From NCBI GenBank assembly GCA_965371445.1, contig CBDUYN010000004.1:1-64000 (forward strand): 64,000 nt of DNA, in the 5' to 3' direction. Source of the DNA: DASWIG01 sp965371445. GTDB lineage: Bacteria > Acidobacteriota > Thermoanaerobaculia > Multivoradales > J023. Shown here in pieces: positions 26,413 through 36,000 of the stretch; the first letter of the stretch is position 1, and each line of letters starts with the position of its first letter. Under the pieces are notes generated by a model, which was not told the DNA's origin, did not search any database, and saw only the letters and a program-made list of their open reading frames with translations. Made by a program: the position numbers and the translations under genes.

Positions 26413-27540
26413 TTGTCGTACACCATCGCCATCGATGCCCGCAAGATCCGTGACTTCGGTATCGGCACCTACATCCGTAATCTCATCCACGAGCTCGGCA
26501 AGCTCGACCCGCAAAACCGGTACCTCCTCTTCACCGGGCCGGCGAGCCTGCAGGCCCTGCGGCGGCTGCCGGAGAACTTCCAGCCGGTCGTCGTGCGCTC
26601 GCCCGTCTACTCCATGCGCGAGCTCGTGGAGCTGTCGTGGGCGCTCCTGCGGCAAAAGGTCGACCTCTACCACGCCACCCACTACGTGCTGCCGGCTTTT
26701 GTGCCCTGCCGCGCGGTGGTGACGATCCACGACATCATCCACCTCCTCTACCCGGAGTTCTTGCCCAACCGCCTGGCTTTCTTCTACGCCCAGCGCATGA
26801 TCCGCCGCAGCCTCATACGCGGCGAGCGCATCGTCGCCGTCTCGCGCAACACGAGAAGCGACCTCATGCGCTACTTCAAGGTCGGCGGCGAAAAAATCGA
26901 GGTGATCTACAACGGCATCGAGGACACCTTCCGCGACGAGCTCGGCGAAGACGACCTCGCACGCTGGATGCACAACCTCGGGCTGACGCGTCCCTACTTC
27001 CTCTTCGTCGGCAACCCGAAGCCCCACAAGAACCTCGACAACGTTGTCAAGGCCTATGCCCGGGCCCTGGAGCTCCACGACTTCCCGCATCCGCTGGTCT
27101 GCGTCGGCGACCGCGACGCGATCGAGTTCAAGGTCCGGCAGCGGGCGCTCCAGCACGGCATCGGGGAGCGCCTCGTGCTGCTCGGCCACGTCGCCCAGGA
27201 GGCGCTGCCGGCGATCTACCAGGGAGCGTCGCTTTTCCTCTACCCGACCCTCTACGAGGGCTTCGGCCTGCCCGTGGTCGAGGCCATGGCCTCCTGCGTC
27301 CCGGTGATCACCTCCAACACCTCGGCCTTGAAGGAGATCGCGGCAGGGTACGCCCACCTCGTCAACCCCCTCGACGTCGAAGGCATAGCCCAGGCCATCG
27401 TCCAGTGCGTCACCGACACCGAGCACCGTGATTCGCTGTGCAAGCTCGGGCGGCGGCGCTCCCAGGACTTCCGCTGGACGCTGGCGGCCGAGAAGACCCT
27501 GGCCATCTACCGCGAGGTGCTGGAGAGGCAGCGGCCGTGA
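26413..27540 (+). CDS. Glycosyltransferase family 4
   Basis: A 375-residue GT-B enzyme that should move a sugar from a nucleotide donor onto a lipid-linked glycan at the cytoplasmic membrane. The start IAIDARKIRDFGIGTYIRNL is typical of GT4 mannosyl- or rhamnosyl-transferases. The donor site has LFVGNPKPHKNLDNVV, and the EX7E motif is visible in PTLYEGFGLPVVEAMA. The best start is TTG 26413, after CAGGGA. First of three overlapping genes for surface polysaccharide. The exact sugar cannot be read from sequence. Confidence 0.9.
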   Translation: MSYTIAIDARKIRDFGIGTYIRNLIHELGKLDPQNRYLLFTGPASLQALRRLPENFQPVVVRSPVYSMRELVELSWALLRQKVDLYHATHYVLPAFVPCRAVVTIHDIIHLLYPEFLPNRLAFFYAQRMIRRSLIRGERIVAVSRNTRSDLMRYFKVGGEKIEVIYNGIEDTFRDELGEDDLARWMHNLGLTRPYFLFVGNPKPHKNLDNVVKAYARALELHDFPHPLVCVGDRDAIEFKVRQRALQHGIGERLVLLGHVAQEALPAIYQGASLFLYPTLYEGFGLPVVEAMASCVPVITSNTSALKEIAAGYAHLVNPLDVEGIAQAIVQCVTDTEHRDSLCKLGRRRSQDFRWTLAAEKTLAIYREVLERQRP

Positions 27541-28799
27541 GCGGCAACCTCTTCCCCCGGGGGGGAGCGAAGGGGGAAAACACAGCGGCGACGGCGCCGC
27601 GGGTCGCGCTCGTCCACGACTGGCTGACGGGAATGCGGGGCGGCGAGAAAGTCCTCGAGGCGTTGGCCGCCCTCTACCCGGAAGCGCCGATCTACACCCT
27701 GATCCACGTCCCCGGGAGCCTGAGCGACGCCCTCGAGGCCCATCCGATCCACACCAGCTTCCTGCAGCGCATCCCGGGCGTCTTTCGGCGCTACCGCTGC
27801 TTCCTGCCGCTCTTCCCGGCCGCCATCGAGGACTTCGACCTGAGCGGCTACGACCTCATCCTGTCGTCAAGCCACTGCGTGGCCAAAGGTGTCGTCCCGG
27901 GCCCTACGGCCGTCCACCTGTGTTACTGCCACACGCCCATGCGCTACGCCTGGGACCAGGAGCACAGCTACTTCCCTCGCCGGCGAGGGCTTGCCGCGCG
28001 GTTGCGCAACCTGGCGCTGACCGGCCTGCGCACCTGGGACGTGGCCTCTACGTACCGCGTCGACGGCTTCATGGCCAACTCCAGCTTCGTCGCCGAGCGC
28101 ATCCGCCGCTACTACGGCCGCGAGGCCGAAGTCGTCCCGCCACCGGTGGACACCGAGTTCTTCGATGGTGTAAGATCAATGACTGAGGAGCATTCGGAAG
28201 ACGAACCGCCACGGGGCGAGCCAGGGATCCACGACGATGAGCCCGGTCACAGCCAAGACTCCGGTCCGCGGGATATCGGTCCCGGGGATTACTGTTTGGC
28301 GGTCTCGGCGCTTTCACCCTACAAGCGGGTGGAGGTGGCGATAGTGGCCTGCGAGCGGTTGGGGCTGGAGCTGCGTGTGGTGGGCGTTGGACCCGAAGGG
28401 AGGCGTCTGGAGCGGTTGGCCGGTCCGCGGACACAGCTCCTGGGTCGCGTCGAGGGTGAGGAGCTGCGCCGTCTTTACCGCGGGGCGCGGCTCTTCCTCC
28501 AGCCGGGGATCGAGGACTTCGGGATCGCCTCGGTCGAGGCGCTCGCCTGCGCCACGCCGGTGGTGGCGACGGGCCGGGGTGGTATCCTCGACATCGTCGA
28601 GGACGGCGTCCACGGGGTGCTCTACGAAGGCACGTCGGTCGAGGCGCTCGCCGCGGCGATTGACAAATCTCTCGGGATTCGATTCAATGAGTCCAAACTG
28701 GCAAACCGGGCCCAGTCCTTCTCCAAGATACGCTTCAACGAACGAGTACGTTCCTACGTCTCCCGGTGCGTCGCCAAGCTGGAGGCAGCCTCCACATGA
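27537..28799 (+). CDS. Glycosyltransferase family 4 with acidic linker insert
   Basis: A 420-residue GT-B enzyme. The acceptor domain starts VALVHDWLTGMRGGEKVLEAL, a phrase shared with WbaZ-like mannosyltransferases. The donor domain holds LAVSALSPYKRVEVAI and the EX7E-type GIEDFGIASVEALACATPV. Between them, at about residues 215-245, lies an acidic low-complexity insert (DEPPRGEPGIHDDEP). The GTG start overlaps the stop of the previous gene (GTGA), and the first 20 residues are read from a GC-rich palindrome. Its stop overlaps the next start (ATGA). Second step of the polysaccharide pathway. Confidence 0.9.
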   Translation: MSGNLFPRGGAKGENTAATAPRVALVHDWLTGMRGGEKVLEALAALYPEAPIYTLIHVPGSLSDALEAHPIHTSFLQRIPGVFRRYRCFLPLFPAAIEDFDLSGYDLILSSSHCVAKGVVPGPTAVHLCYCHTPMRYAWDQEHSYFPRRRGLAARLRNLALTGLRTWDVASTYRVDGFMANSSFVAERIRRYYGREAEVVPPPVDTEFFDGVRSMTEEHSEDEPPRGEPGIHDDEPGHSQDSGPRDIGPGDYCLAVSALSPYKRVEVAIVACERLGLELRVVGVGPEGRRLERLAGPRTQLLGRVEGEELRRLYRGARLFLQPGIEDFGIASVEALACATPVVATGRGGILDIVEDGVHGVLYEGTSVEALAAAIDKSLGIRFNESKLANRAQSFSKIRFNERVRSYVSRCVAKLEAAST

Positions 28800-30214
28800 T
28801 TCGAAAGCGTCGCCGTAGCACTGCCGCCCTCCACCTCGCCGGGGACGTCCTGGCCACCCTCGTCGCTTTTCTGCTCGCCTGGTACATCCGTTTCGTCCTC
28901 CAGGTCCCACCGCTCACCAAGGGGGTGCCGGACTTCAGCTACTACGTGCGTCTGCTGCCCGTGGTGCTCGTCCTGTGGCCGGTGGTCTTCTACTTCCACG
29001 GCCTCTACCAGCCGCGGCGCGACCGTAGCCGGGTCGACCTGGCGCTGCTCGTGCTCTTCGCGGTGGCCTTTGCGACGCTTCTCGTCTCGGGCATCCAGAC
29101 CTGGTACCGGCCGGAGGCGAGCGGCGGCACCTTCAGCTTCAGCCGTGCCTTCATGATGTACTTCGTGGCGCTCGACGTGGTCTTCGTGGTGAGCGCCCGG
29201 CTGCTGATCCGTGAGGTCCTCCAGCGGCTACGCTTGAAGGGCATGAACCTGCGCCGGATCCTGGTGGTGGGAGCCGGCACCCTCGGCAAAGAGATCACCT
29301 ACAAGCTCCTCGCCCACCGCGAGCTCGGCTTCGAGGTCGTGGGCTTCCTCGACGACGACCGCAACAAGGTCGGGCGCGCGTTTCTCGACGTGCCGGTCCT
29401 CGGTACCCTGAAAGACCTCGAGGCGACGATCGCCGAGCGGCACGTCGACCAGGTCTACGTCGCCCTGCCGCCCGAAGCGCACCGCACGACGATGAAGCTC
29501 ATGGAGTCGATGAGCCGCGAGTGCGTCGAGGTGAAGATCGTCCCCGACGTCCTCCAGTACGCGACCCTGCGATCGAGCCTCGAAGACCTCGACGGCCTGC
29601 CGGTCATCAACCTCACGCAGGTCCCGCTGCAGGGCTGGAACAGCCTGGTCAAGCGGGTGATCGACATCCTGATCGCCATCGTCGCCCTGGCCGTCCTCCT
29701 GCCCCTGCTGCCGTTTCTGGCGCTTCTCATCTGGCTCGAGGACCGCGGCCCGATCTTCTATCGCCAGGAGCGCATGGGCCTCGACGGCAAGTCCTTCATG
29801 ATGCTCAAGCTCCGCTCCATGCGGGTCAACGCCGAGTCGACGACGGGCCCGGTGTGGGCGATCCGCGGCGACCCGCGGCGCACGCGGCTCGGCAGCTTCA
29901 TGCGGCAGTGGTCGATTGACGAGCTGCCGCAGCTGTGGAACGTCCTGCGCGGCGAGATGTCGATCGTCGGACCGCGTCCCGAGCGTCCCACCTTCGTCCA
30001 CGAGTTCAAGCACAAGGTGCCCGACTACATGCTTCGCCATCGCGTGAAGTCGGGCATCACCGGCTGGGCACAGGTCCACGGCTGGCGCGGCAACACCTCG
30101 ATCCGCAAGCGTATCCAGTACGACCTCTACTACATCCAGAACTACTCGATCCTGCTCGACTTCAAGATCCTCTGGATGACGATGCGCTCCGGCATCTGGC
30201 ACAACGCCTACTAG
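28796..30214 (+). CDS. Undecaprenyl-phosphate sugar phosphotransferase (WbaP/WcaJ-like)
   Basis: A 472-residue membrane enzyme that starts polysaccharide repeat units by loading a sugar-1-phosphate on undecaprenyl phosphate. Four N-terminal membrane helices (about 10-130) are followed by a Rossmann-like domain (VVGAGTLGKEITYKLLAH). A fifth helix (VKRVIDILIAIVALAVLL) precedes the catalytic bacterial sugar transferase domain, with GPIFYRQERMG, LKLRSMR, DELPQLWNVLRGEMS and VGPRPERP. All catalytic landmarks are present, and length matches the CoA-binding-domain subgroup (about 470). The ATG overlaps the preceding stop. Together with the two GT4 genes it forms an exopolysaccharide operon. Confidence 0.95.
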   Translation: MIRKRRRSTAALHLAGDVLATLVAFLLAWYIRFVLQVPPLTKGVPDFSYYVRLLPVVLVLWPVVFYFHGLYQPRRDRSRVDLALLVLFAVAFATLLVSGIQTWYRPEASGGTFSFSRAFMMYFVALDVVFVVSARLLIREVLQRLRLKGMNLRRILVVGAGTLGKEITYKLLAHRELGFEVVGFLDDDRNKVGRAFLDVPVLGTLKDLEATIAERHVDQVYVALPPEAHRTTMKLMESMSRECVEVKIVPDVLQYATLRSSLEDLDGLPVINLTQVPLQGWNSLVKRVIDILIAIVALAVLLPLLPFLALLIWLEDRGPIFYRQERMGLDGKSFMMLKLRSMRVNAESTTGPVWAIRGDPRRTRLGSFMRQWSIDELPQLWNVLRGEMSIVGPRPERPTFVHEFKHKVPDYMLRHRVKSGITGWAQVHGWRGNTSIRKRIQYDLYYIQNYSILLDFKILWMTMRSGIWHNAY

Positions 30215-30227
30215 CGGAATCGGCAGG

Positions 30228-32819
30228 CTAGAGAAGCCCGTGAGAACGGCAGAGCTCTTCGAAGTCGGGGCTGTAGCGGCTCGTCCGCCGGAGCTTCTCG
30301 GCCAGCGGCCGGGCCTCGTCGACGCGCCTGAGGCGTAGAAGAGCCATGGCATGCTCCTCCAGGTGGGGCAACGAGCTCATCCCCTGACCGGCCTTTTCCA
30401 CCGCGTCGAGAGCGAGGCGCCACTCCTCACGTGCTCTTTCGTCCTCACCCTGGGCTTTGGCGATCTTGCCGAGCTCGCCGTGGGCTTGAGCCAGCATGAG
30501 GTGGCCTGTCGAGCTTTGCGGGTCGTCGGCGAGGATGTGTCGGGTCCCGCTCAAGGCGCGTTCCGTAAGGTCCTTGGCGGCGGCGGCGGCGCCACGTCCG
30601 TTCTCGGCCCGGGCCATGTTGATCAGGAGGCTGACGAACGCCGGGTGGTGGGCCGCCTGGCCCGCTTCGCGGATTCTGAGCGCCCGCTCATAGAGGGCTT
30701 TTGCCTCCGCGTACTGCTTCCGGCAACGATGGATCTCCGCCTGGTGGGTCAGGCTGGAGGCCACGTACAGATGGTCTGGACCGAGCGCGGTCTCCCAGAG
30801 GGCCTGTGAGCGCTGATAAAGCGGCGTGGCACTCTCGTACTCCCCCTGTTGGCGGTAGGTGTTGGCCAGGTTGTGGAGCGCCACGGCGACGGCAGGGTGC
30901 TCCGGACCCAGGACTTTCTCCCGGATCGCCAGGGAACGCTCTAAAAACGAGGCGGCGCGCTTGAAATCACCCCCCTGGCGGTAGACCGAGGCCAGGTTGT
31001 TGAGGCTGACCGCGACGCCGGGGTGCTCGCCGCCGAGGGCGCGCTCGGAGATCTCGAGGTCGCGTTGGAAGTATTCGGCGGCACGTTCGTAGTCGCCCTG
31101 CAGGTAGTAGAGGGCCGCCAGGTTGGTGTGGCCGACACCCAGGTCGGGGTGGTCTTCCGGCAGGACGGCTCGCTGGATCTTGAGAGCCCGTTCCATGAGC
31201 TCCTCGGCGCGGACGAAGTCGCCCTGCTCCTGGTAAAGGCGTCCCAGGTCGCCCAGGGTCTCGGCGACGTCGCGGTGAAGCGGGCCGAGGGTCAGCTCCC
31301 GGATGGCAAGGGCGTCGCGGAAGAGAGGCTCCGCGGCGTCGAGGTCGCCCGTCTCGCGCCGCAACACCGCCAGGAGGTTCAAGCTCTCGGCCACGACCGG
31401 ATGGTCTTCGCCGAAGATCTCGCGCCGGAGGGCGATCGCCTCCTCGAGGCGCGGCCGCGCCGCGTCGAACTCGCCGGCCTCGTAATCGAGGCGCCCCAGG
31501 TGAAGGAGGCTCGTCGCGACCTCGGCACCGGTGCCGCCGGTCGTCGCGCTACGCAGCTCGAGGCCTTCCACGAGAAGGGGGCGTGCTTCCTCGAAGAGGC
31601 CGAGCTGGAGGTAGACCAGCCCGATCGTGTCCAGGAGCCTCGCCTGGGTGAGCGGCTGCTCGGCGAGCTGCGAGCGGATGCGTTGGGCGCCGCGGTCGAG
31701 GATCTGGCGGGCGGTGATCGCCCCCGCTTCGGTCTGCCAGGGATCCGAGACCTCAAAAAGCTCGACGAGGAAGTCGGAAACCTTCCGCGCCGCCGCCGCC
31801 TCACGGTTGGCGCGCTCCGCCTCCTGGGAGATGCGTACCGCCTGGAAGCTCACGACCGCCGTGACAATGATCAAGGCGGCGACCGCGGCCGCCTTCATGC
31901 GCTGGCGCGCCTGCCGCCGAGGCTTGGCCTCGATCCAGCGCAGCTTCGCCGCGACGTCGGCCGCCGACGGACGCGCCCCGGGAGCGAAGGACTTCATGCG
32001 CTCCAGGAGCTTCGTCAAGTCGGGGTCGAGGCCTTCCACCGGCAGGCTTTCCCCCTTGCTGGTCTTCAAGAGCTGGATCGGCAGAGGCACGTTGGACTCA
32101 TAGGACTCGCGGCCGGTAAAAAGCTCCTGGAGCAGGAGGGCGAGAGAGTAGACGTCGCTGAACGGCGTCGCCGGCTCGCCCCGCGCCTGCTCCGGGCTCA
32201 TGTAGGCCGCCGTACCCGCGAGCGAGCCGTGGCCCGCGGTGAGCGTTTCCAGGGAGTCGACGTCGAAGTCCGGACGCGCGGTCGTGCCCGACTCGCTCCA
32301 CTCCAAGCGCACGGGGCCGTGCCGAAGGGACTTGGCGATGCCGAAGTCGAGGACCTTGACCCGGCCGGGACCGGCATCGCCCTCCGGCGTCAGCATGACG
32401 TTGGCGGGCTTCAGGTCCCGGTGGACGATCCCTTCCTCGTGAGCTGCCCGGATGGCGTCGGTGAGCTGGATCGCGACCCGCATCCTCGACGCTGGGAGGA
32501 CCTCGTCGCGGAGCGCTTCCTTGAAGCTTTTGCCCTCGATCAGCTCGAGGACCAGATAGTCGCGGTCCTCGCCTTCGATGTGGTCGTAGATCTGGCAGAT
32601 GTTGGGATGCTTGAGGCGCGAGAGGATCCGCGCCTCGCGCAGGAACCGCGCCCGGGCCTCGTCGTCGAGGCGGTGGCGGTCATGGACCGCTTTGACGGCG
32701 ACGCGGCGTTCGAGCTTCTCGTCGAACCCGGCGTAGACGGCGCCCATACCGCCCTCGCCCAGAAGCTCCTCCAGGTAGATCGTCCCGACCTTCGACCCGA
32801 TGCCGTTCGCTGGACTCAT
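30228..32819 (-). CDS. Membrane Ser/Thr protein kinase with C-terminal TPRs
   Basis: An 863-residue PknB-type kinase. Glycine loop GEGGMGAVYAG at 21-31, catalytic lysine K43 (AVKAV), HRDLKPAN at 133-140, DFG at 158-160, and MSPEQARG in the activation segment indicate an active enzyme. A single membrane helix at about 308-327 is followed by a periplasmic region of about ten tetratricopeptide repeats (each about 42 residues, for example HPDLGVGHTNLAALYYLQGDYERA). ATG 32819 was chosen because the glycine loop then falls at its normal place. The gene is 201 bp downstream of the NACHT gene on the same strand; a TATGAT about 100 bp upstream suggests its own promoter. Confidence 0.93.
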   Translation of the reverse strand: MSPANGIGSKVGTIYLEELLGEGGMGAVYAGFDEKLERRVAVKAVHDRHRLDDEARARFLREARILSRLKHPNICQIYDHIEGEDRDYLVLELIEGKSFKEALRDEVLPASRMRVAIQLTDAIRAAHEEGIVHRDLKPANVMLTPEGDAGPGRVKVLDFGIAKSLRHGPVRLEWSESGTTARPDFDVDSLETLTAGHGSLAGTAAYMSPEQARGEPATPFSDVYSLALLLQELFTGRESYESNVPLPIQLLKTSKGESLPVEGLDPDLTKLLERMKSFAPGARPSAADVAAKLRWIEAKPRRQARQRMKAAAVAALIIVTAVVSFQAVRISQEAERANREAAAARKVSDFLVELFEVSDPWQTEAGAITARQILDRGAQRIRSQLAEQPLTQARLLDTIGLVYLQLGLFEEARPLLVEGLELRSATTGGTGAEVATSLLHLGRLDYEAGEFDAARPRLEEAIALRREIFGEDHPVVAESLNLLAVLRRETGDLDAAEPLFRDALAIRELTLGPLHRDVAETLGDLGRLYQEQGDFVRAEELMERALKIQRAVLPEDHPDLGVGHTNLAALYYLQGDYERAAEYFQRDLEISERALGGEHPGVAVSLNNLASVYRQGGDFKRAASFLERSLAIREKVLGPEHPAVAVALHNLANTYRQQGEYESATPLYQRSQALWETALGPDHLYVASSLTHQAEIHRCRKQYAEAKALYERALRIREAGQAAHHPAFVSLLINMARAENGRGAAAAAKDLTERALSGTRHILADDPQSSTGHLMLAQAHGELGKIAKAQGEDERAREEWRLALDAVEKAGQGMSSLPHLEEHAMALLRLRRVDEARPLAEKLRRTSRYSPDFEELCRSHGLL

Positions 32820-33020
32820 CGTGTCCGGCCGGCTAGAAGGCGAGCCTCCTGCCGCGCCTTCCCAGGGAAGGGTGAGAGCTCGGTTTTCCCTGCGGCCGAA
32901 TTGCCCTGGCTCGCATGTGGTGTGCATATCATAGATAACGGTGGGGCGGGGCAAGATCCCTCACCCATCCCCGAATCCGGAGAAGACGCCAGCCCGCAGC
33001 TTCGACTTCGGCCAACCCGC

Positions 33021-36000
33021 CTACCTCCTCACCAACGGCTCTCCCTCCGGGACACGCAACGGCTCTTCGAGATATGGATCGAGCTCTCCCGGCTCGAAAC
33101 GGCACAGTCCGATTGAATGCCAGAACAACCCGGCGGTCTCCCCGCCCAGTTTGTAGCGTCCGGGTCGCGTTTGGTCGTCAGGTATGTAGGCGACCCAGCC
33201 CTCCGGCAAACCGGCGAAGACCGCGAAGCAGTCACCGGTTTCGGCGTCCCAGATCCGCACAGTACCGTCCCAGGACGCCGATGCGAGAAGAGAGCCGTCC
33301 GGACTGAAAGCTACGCTCCTCACATAGCTCTGATGGCCGGTGAGCTTCCTGGACTCCCGGCCCGAATCCACGTTCCACAGCCGTACAGATTTGTCGTCGG
33401 AGCCCGATGCGAGAAGAGAGCCGTCCGGACTGAAAGCTACGCTCCTGACATAGCTCTGATGGCCAGTGAGCTTCTTCGACTCCTGGCCCGAACCCACGTT
33501 CCACAGCCGCACTGTTCTGTCGTCGGAGCCCGATGCGAGAAGAGAGCCGTCCGGACTAAAAGTTACGCTCCATACATCGCTCTGATGGCCGCTAAGCTTG
33601 TTCGATTCCTGGCCGGAACCCGCGTCCCACAATCGCACCGTTTTGTCGACGGAGCCCGATGCGAGAAGAGAGCCGTCCAGACTGAAAGCCACGCTCCACA
33701 CATCGCTCTGATGGCCAGTGAGCTTCTTCGATTCCTGGCCCGAAACTACATCCCACAGCCGCACAGTACCGTCTCGGGACGCCGATGCGAGAAGAGTGCC
33801 GTCTGGACTGAAAACCACCTTCCATATAGATTTCTGATGGCCGGTAAGATTTTTTGACTCCTGGCCCGAGAACACGTCCCACAGCCGCACCGTCTTGTCT
33901 TCGGAACCCGACGCGAGAAGAGAGCTGTCCGGACTGAAAGCCACGCTCCTGACAGATTTCTGATGACCGGTGAGCGCCTTCAACTCCTGGCCCAAAGCCA
34001 CGTCCCACAATCGCACAGTCTTGTCGTCGGAGCTCAACGCGAGAAGAGAGCTGTCCGGACTGAAAGCCACGCTCCATACAGAGTTCTGATGGCCGGTGAG
34101 CTTCTTCAACTTCTGGCCCGAATCCACGCTCCACAACCGTAACGATTTGTCGATGGAACCCGATGCAAGAAGGGAACCGTCCGAACTGAACGCCACGTTC
34201 CTGACGTCGTTCTGATGGCCGGTGAGCTTCTTTGACTCCTGGCCCGAGGCCACGTCCCACAGCCGCACCGTCTTGTCTTCGGAACTCGACGCGAGAAGAG
34301 AACCATCTGGACTGAACACCACGCTCCATACGGAATTTCGATGGCCGGTGAGCGCCTTCGAATCCTGGCCCGAATCCACATCCCATAGACGGATTGTTTT
34401 GTCTCTGGAACCCGACGCGAGAAGAGAACCGTCCGGGCTAAAAACCACGCTCCTGACTTCGCTCTGGTGGCCGGTGAGCCTTTTCGACTCCTGGCCCGAG
34501 ATCACGTCCCACAGCCGTACCGTATTGTCTCCAGAGCCCGACGCGAGAAGAGAACCATCCGGACTGAACACCACGCTCCTGACTTCGTTTTGATGGCCGG
34601 TCAGTCTCTTTGACTCTCGGCCCGAGATCACGTCCCACAGCCGTACCGTTTTATCAACGGAGCCCGACGCGAGAAGAGAACCATCCGGACTGAACACCAC
34701 GCTCCATACAGAGTTCTGATGGCCAGCGAGGTTCTTCAACTCCTTACCCGAATCCACGTCCCACAGCCGTACCGTTTTGTCGACGGAGCCGGACGCGAGA
34801 AAAGAACCGTCTGGACTGAAAGCCACGCTCCTGACATAACTCTGATGGCCGAGGAAGCGACAGATTTCCCGACCGGACGCGACCTCCCACAGCCGCACGC
34901 TTCCGTCATCGTGTCCTGACGCCAGCAACGTCCGGTCCGAACCCCAGGCCACCGCATTGCATTCAGACGAGGCCAAAAATAACCAGGACAAGACAGCCGA
35001 CGGATAGGGTAAGGCCACACCTACCCTTTCCGTCTCGTCGAGAGAGCCTGCATCGAGCTTTGCGCCAACTAGCTTCGCCCGCCGCAGGAGACCCCCTCGG
35101 AGATTCGCTCCACGCAGATCTGCTCCCAGAAGCCGAGTTTCCGAAAGATCCGCTTTTCGGAGGTCGGCGTCGCGTAAGTTGGCCCTCGTTAAGTCCGCCC
35201 TGGCCAGGTTTGCCGCATCGAGACGGGCGCGGATCAAGGACGTCCCGACAAGCGTCCCGGACCGTAGATCGACGGAGTGCAAATCCGCCTCGTCGAGAAC
35301 CAGACCTGAAAAGTCGCGGCCGCGGAGATCTTCCCCAGGCAACGCCAACCGAGCCGTCACGTCGAGCCGCTTGCGGACGAGGAGCGCGTTCTTGCGCGCC
35401 GTCTCGTCGTCCTCCTCAAGGGCGCGGGCGGCCCACTCCACAGCGAAGTCGCGCCCGGCGAGGTCGCAGAAGAAGTCGGTCATGAGCGGCGACATCTCGC
35501 GCACTGCGAGGACGTCCGAGGAGCCCTCCGTTTTGAGGTCTTCTGACGCCTGGCGCGCCACGAGCCATTCGAGGACCGACTGGTGGATGAAGGAAAACGC
35601 CCCCTCGGCGTCGCGAACGAGGAGCGTCCCCGAGCCCACCTGATGCGCCGCGACGCCTTCGGAGAGCTGGCGCTCCCCCAGACCGTCGAGGGCGTGGGCC
35701 ACCTCGTGCGTCAGCTCGGCGACGCCAACCGAGCGCTCGGTCTTGCGCCACAGGCATATCGCCACCTGGACGACGGCGTCTATCCGCTCCTCCAGAGTCA
35801 GCCCTGGCGCGGCCCCGTCGGGTTGCAGGCGCTCGACCTCGTGCTCGAGCCACTGTTCGAGGATCATCCGGTAGAGCTCCGCCGCGGTGATCTCGCCGCG
35901 CATTTTGCGAGCGGCGCAGATTTTTTCCTCCCCAAGCTCGGCGATGAAACCGAGCATGCGCGGGTTCTGCGACAGGCCCATCAGATCTTTGACCTCGTCG

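Noticed and set aside
27550..27580. C-run/G-run palindrome as an intrinsic terminator between the GT4 genes
   Set aside because: The second gene's GTG overlaps the stop of the first, so this palindrome is inside the coding sequence, and no T-run follows.
33210..34964. Regular 126 bp repeat as a possible CRISPR array
   Set aside because: Units are in frame, encode WD40 repeats and have no unique spacers.
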